Part shown: positions 62,404-64,000 of the stretch, piece after piece
Layout of the letters: every line of letters starts with the position of its first letter
Numbering within the stretch: position 1 is the stretch's first letter
Source of the DNA: Izhakiella australiensis
GTDB lineage: Bacteria > Pseudomonadota > Gammaproteobacteria > Enterobacterales > Enterobacteriaceae
Length of the DNA stretch: 64,000 nucleotides
Direction: 5' to 3'
Assembly: GCF_002006995.1 (NCBI RefSeq)
Contig: NZ_MRUL01000014.1
Location: 1 to 64,000, forward strand
The notes under the pieces: model-generated
The model's input: only the letters and a program-made list of their open reading frames with translations
What the model was told of the DNA's origin: nothing
Database searches by the model: none
Position numbers and translations under genes: made by a program

Positions 62404-62817
62404 TCAGCCCAGCACGGCGGTACTTAACCGGCAGGTGCAGGTGCGCCGCCCACGCTCATCAAACAGCGCCACCTCCCAGCTTTGATGCTGGCGGCCAAGG
62501 TGCAGCGGCTGGCAGACGCCGCGCACTTTGCCGCTGGTGACCGCGCGGTGATGGGTGGCGTTTAGCTCCATGCCGACCACGGTTTGCCCTTCGCTGGTCA
62601 TCATATAACCCGCCATTGAGCCGAGGGTCTCCGCCAGTACTGCCGAGGCGCCGCCGTGCAGCAGGCCAAACGGCTGAAAGGTACGGCTATCCACCGGCAT
62701 TTCAGCTTCAAGAATGCCATCCGCCACGCGGGTATAGACGATCCCCAGATGCTCGACCAGAGTATCGGCACTGGAGGCGTTCAGTTCCTCAAGCGTATAA
62801 GGGCGTTTCCAGTTCAT
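62404..62817 (-). CDS. entH: EntH, proofreading thioesterase of enterobactin synthesis
   Basis: 137 residues, hot-dog fold. Closely collinear with E. coli EntH (YbdB): [44 protein letters not shown], where HGG and the glutamate of AETLGS are catalytic, then [24 protein letters not shown]. It clears wrongly loaded aryl carrier domains of EntB. Start directly follows the entA stop (TAA-ATG). Confidence 0.95.
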   Translation of the reverse strand: MNWKRPYTLEELNASSADTLVEHLGIVYTRVADGILEAEMPVDSRTFQPFGLLHGGASAVLAETLGSMAGYMMTSEGQTVVGMELNATHHRAVTSGKVRGVCQPLHLGRQHQSWEVALFDERGRRTCTCRLSTAVLG

Positions 62818-63573
62818 TTATGCTCCCAGAGTTGAACCACCATCGACCACAATGTCCTGCAACGTTATATGGCTGGCGTGGCTGGATGCAAGAAACAAAA
62901 TCGTATTAGCGATTTCTGCCGGACGGGCGATCTTGCCCAAAGGGATGCCCAGCTTGAACTGTTCGCCAAAGCCGCGAATACGCTGCTGCTCAGCATCGTC
63001 GCTGCTCCAGAGCGTGCGCTGCATATCGGTATCGGTTGAGCCCGGCGAGACGATGTTACAGCGCACGCCGTACGCCGCCAGTTCAAGCCCTACCGTCTGC
63101 GTCAGACTTTTCAGCGCCGCTTTTGACGCGCCGTAGACGCTCATACCAATACGCGGCGTATGCGCGGCATCAGAGGCCACCGTGACGATCGCCCCGCCCT
63201 GCTGGCGGCGAAACTGCGCCATGGTGTGCTGATAAAGATTGAAGGCGCCGCCGACGTTAACGGCAAAAGTTTGCTGCCAGTCTTCCGTCGACAGCGTATC
63301 GGTAACGCCCATGCGCAGAATGCCTGCCGCGTTGACCAGCACGTCCAGCCGCTTGCCCTCTGGCAGCAAACGGCGGCACACCTGCGCCACCTGCGCGCCG
63401 TCGGCCACATCCATAATTTCGGTCACAAAAGGGTAAGGCCCAGCGGAAAAAGCCAGATCGAAGCCGGTAACCTCGGCCCCTGCTTCAGCAAACGCCAACG
63501 CGGCAGCGTAACCGATCCCTTTGCCCGCACCGGTTACCCATACCCGCTGACCGTGAAAATCCAACGCCGCCAT
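62818..63573 (-). CDS. entA: EntA, 2,3-dihydro-2,3-dihydroxybenzoate dehydrogenase
   Basis: 251 residues, SDR family. TGAGKGIG (14-21), NAAG (81-84), S134 in VASDAA and YGASK (Y147, K151) are visible. It makes 2,3-dihydroxybenzoate with NAD+ for enterobactin. Start overlaps the entB stop by one base (TAATG), end abuts entH; gene order entB-entA-entH as in E. coli. Confidence 0.95.
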   Translation of the reverse strand: MAALDFHGQRVWVTGAGKGIGYAAALAFAEAGAEVTGFDLAFSAGPYPFVTEIMDVADGAQVAQVCRRLLPEGKRLDVLVNAAGILRMGVTDTLSTEDWQQTFAVNVGGAFNLYQHTMAQFRRQQGGAIVTVASDAAHTPRIGMSVYGASKAALKSLTQTVGLELAAYGVRCNIVSPGSTDTDMQRTLWSSDDAEQQRIRGFGEQFKLGIPLGKIARPAEIANTILFLASSHASHITLQDIVVDGGSTLGA

Positions 63574-64000
63574 TACTTCACCTCACGCGACAGCAGCGCC
63601 CACCAGGCATCAATGGTGGGATTTTTCGCCAGCATGACAAAATCAATATCCTGATGGGCTTTGCGCCAGCGCGCCGCCAGCGCCATCATACGTACGGAGT
63701 CGAGACCGTAATCAATCAGATTTTCGTCATCCAGCGGCTGGTCTGACTCATCAAGCAGCGGCAGGATCAGCGCACGCAGCGCGGCTTTGGAACCGGGGAG
63801 CGGCAGCAGTTCTTCGGTCATCACCACGCGACCGGCGCGGCCGGCAACGAATTTCAGCGCCATTAAATGCTCGTCGCGGCTAAAGTCCGCCAGCGCATCG
63901 GCTACCATAAAGGGCTTGATATCGCGCATAAATGCATCGATGGCGGTCGTCATGCAGCCGATGTGGGCGTAAACCCCGGTAATAATCAGCTGGTCGCGCC
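63573..64000 (-). CDS. entB: EntB, isochorismatase/aryl carrier protein, C-terminal part (runs off window)
   Basis: The visible 141 residues cover the end of the isochorismatase domain (RDQLIITGVYAHIGCMTT, the catalytic cysteine region, and FMVADALADFSRDEHLMAL) and the whole aryl carrier domain with the phosphopantetheine serine in DYGLDSVRMM. EntB makes 2,3-dihydro-DHB and carries DHB for EntE/EntF. The N-terminal half lies beyond base 64000. Confidence 0.95.
   Translation of the reverse strand, partial: RDQLIITGVYAHIGCMTTAIDAFMRDIKPFMVADALADFSRDEHLMALKFVAGRAGRVVMTEELLPLPGSKAALRALILPLLDESDQPLDDENLIDYGLDSVRMMALAARWRKAHQDIDFVMLAKNPTIDAWWALLSREVK

Overview
The window is chromosomal DNA of an enteric gammaproteobacterium (Enterobacterales), probably from the Erwiniaceae side (Pantoea/Erwinia/Mixta-like). 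The evidence is the block fadH - rlmG - ygjR - alx - sstT - yqjA-mzrA-yqjC-yqjD-yqjE-yqjK - yqjF - yqjG - yhaJ/yhaK, which follows the E. coli gene order at protein level, plus entB-entA-entH and a yersinia-type hmuRSTUV heme operon. The genus is an inference; no rRNA or tRNA lies in the window.

Layout. (1) 1-7.5 kb is accessory: the end of an IS3-family element cut by the window edge, then a chaperone-usher operon of the FGL (Afa/Saf/Caf1) class with chaperone, usher, AfaD-like tip protein and pilin. It is preceded by a LuxR-type regulator broken (or recoded) at a run of nine A, 1.1 kb of AT-rich DNA and a small winged-helix regulator. (2) 7.8-9.75 kb holds a divergent HxlR regulator/SDR pair, 83-bp tandem copies of an SDR gene tail, and an acetyltransferase. 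(3) 9.77-20.8 kb is an erythritol catabolism locus: eryABCD on the minus strand, and divergently a DUF2291 protein, a ribose-type ABC importer and a DeoR-type regulator. (4) 20.8-27 kb is the hmuRSTUV heme uptake operon with a Fur-box match.

(5) 27.3-46.7 kb is mostly conserved backbone. It is interrupted at 32.6-34.35 kb by an AT-rich islet with an unrecognised 270-residue protein and a frameshifted second gene, both with N-termini reminiscent of secreted effectors, and by a ClC-type channel. alx carries a yybP-ykoY/PRE riboswitch-like leader. In E. coli the hexuronate genes lie between sstT and yqjA; here that place holds 0.7 kb without a recognisable gene. (6) 46.7-53.3 kb has small envelope proteins (Slp-like, RcnB-like, two other exported proteins), an EamA transporter, yecA and a Qnr/McbG-like pentapeptide-repeat protein.

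(7) 53.3-62.4 kb is the most interesting part: a compact sugar or polyol cluster with a YhfZ-like regulator, DhnA/LsrF-family aldolase, AGPS-like FAD oxidase, FGGY kinase, PfkB kinase, two sugar-porter MFS transporters and an RbsD-type mutarotase. The two arms diverge from a 24-bp perfect palindrome. The logic reads import - anomer interconversion - oxidation - two phosphorylations - aldol cleavage; I cannot match this combination to a named pathway. (8) The right edge holds entH-entA-entB of enterobactin-type siderophore synthesis; entB runs off the window.
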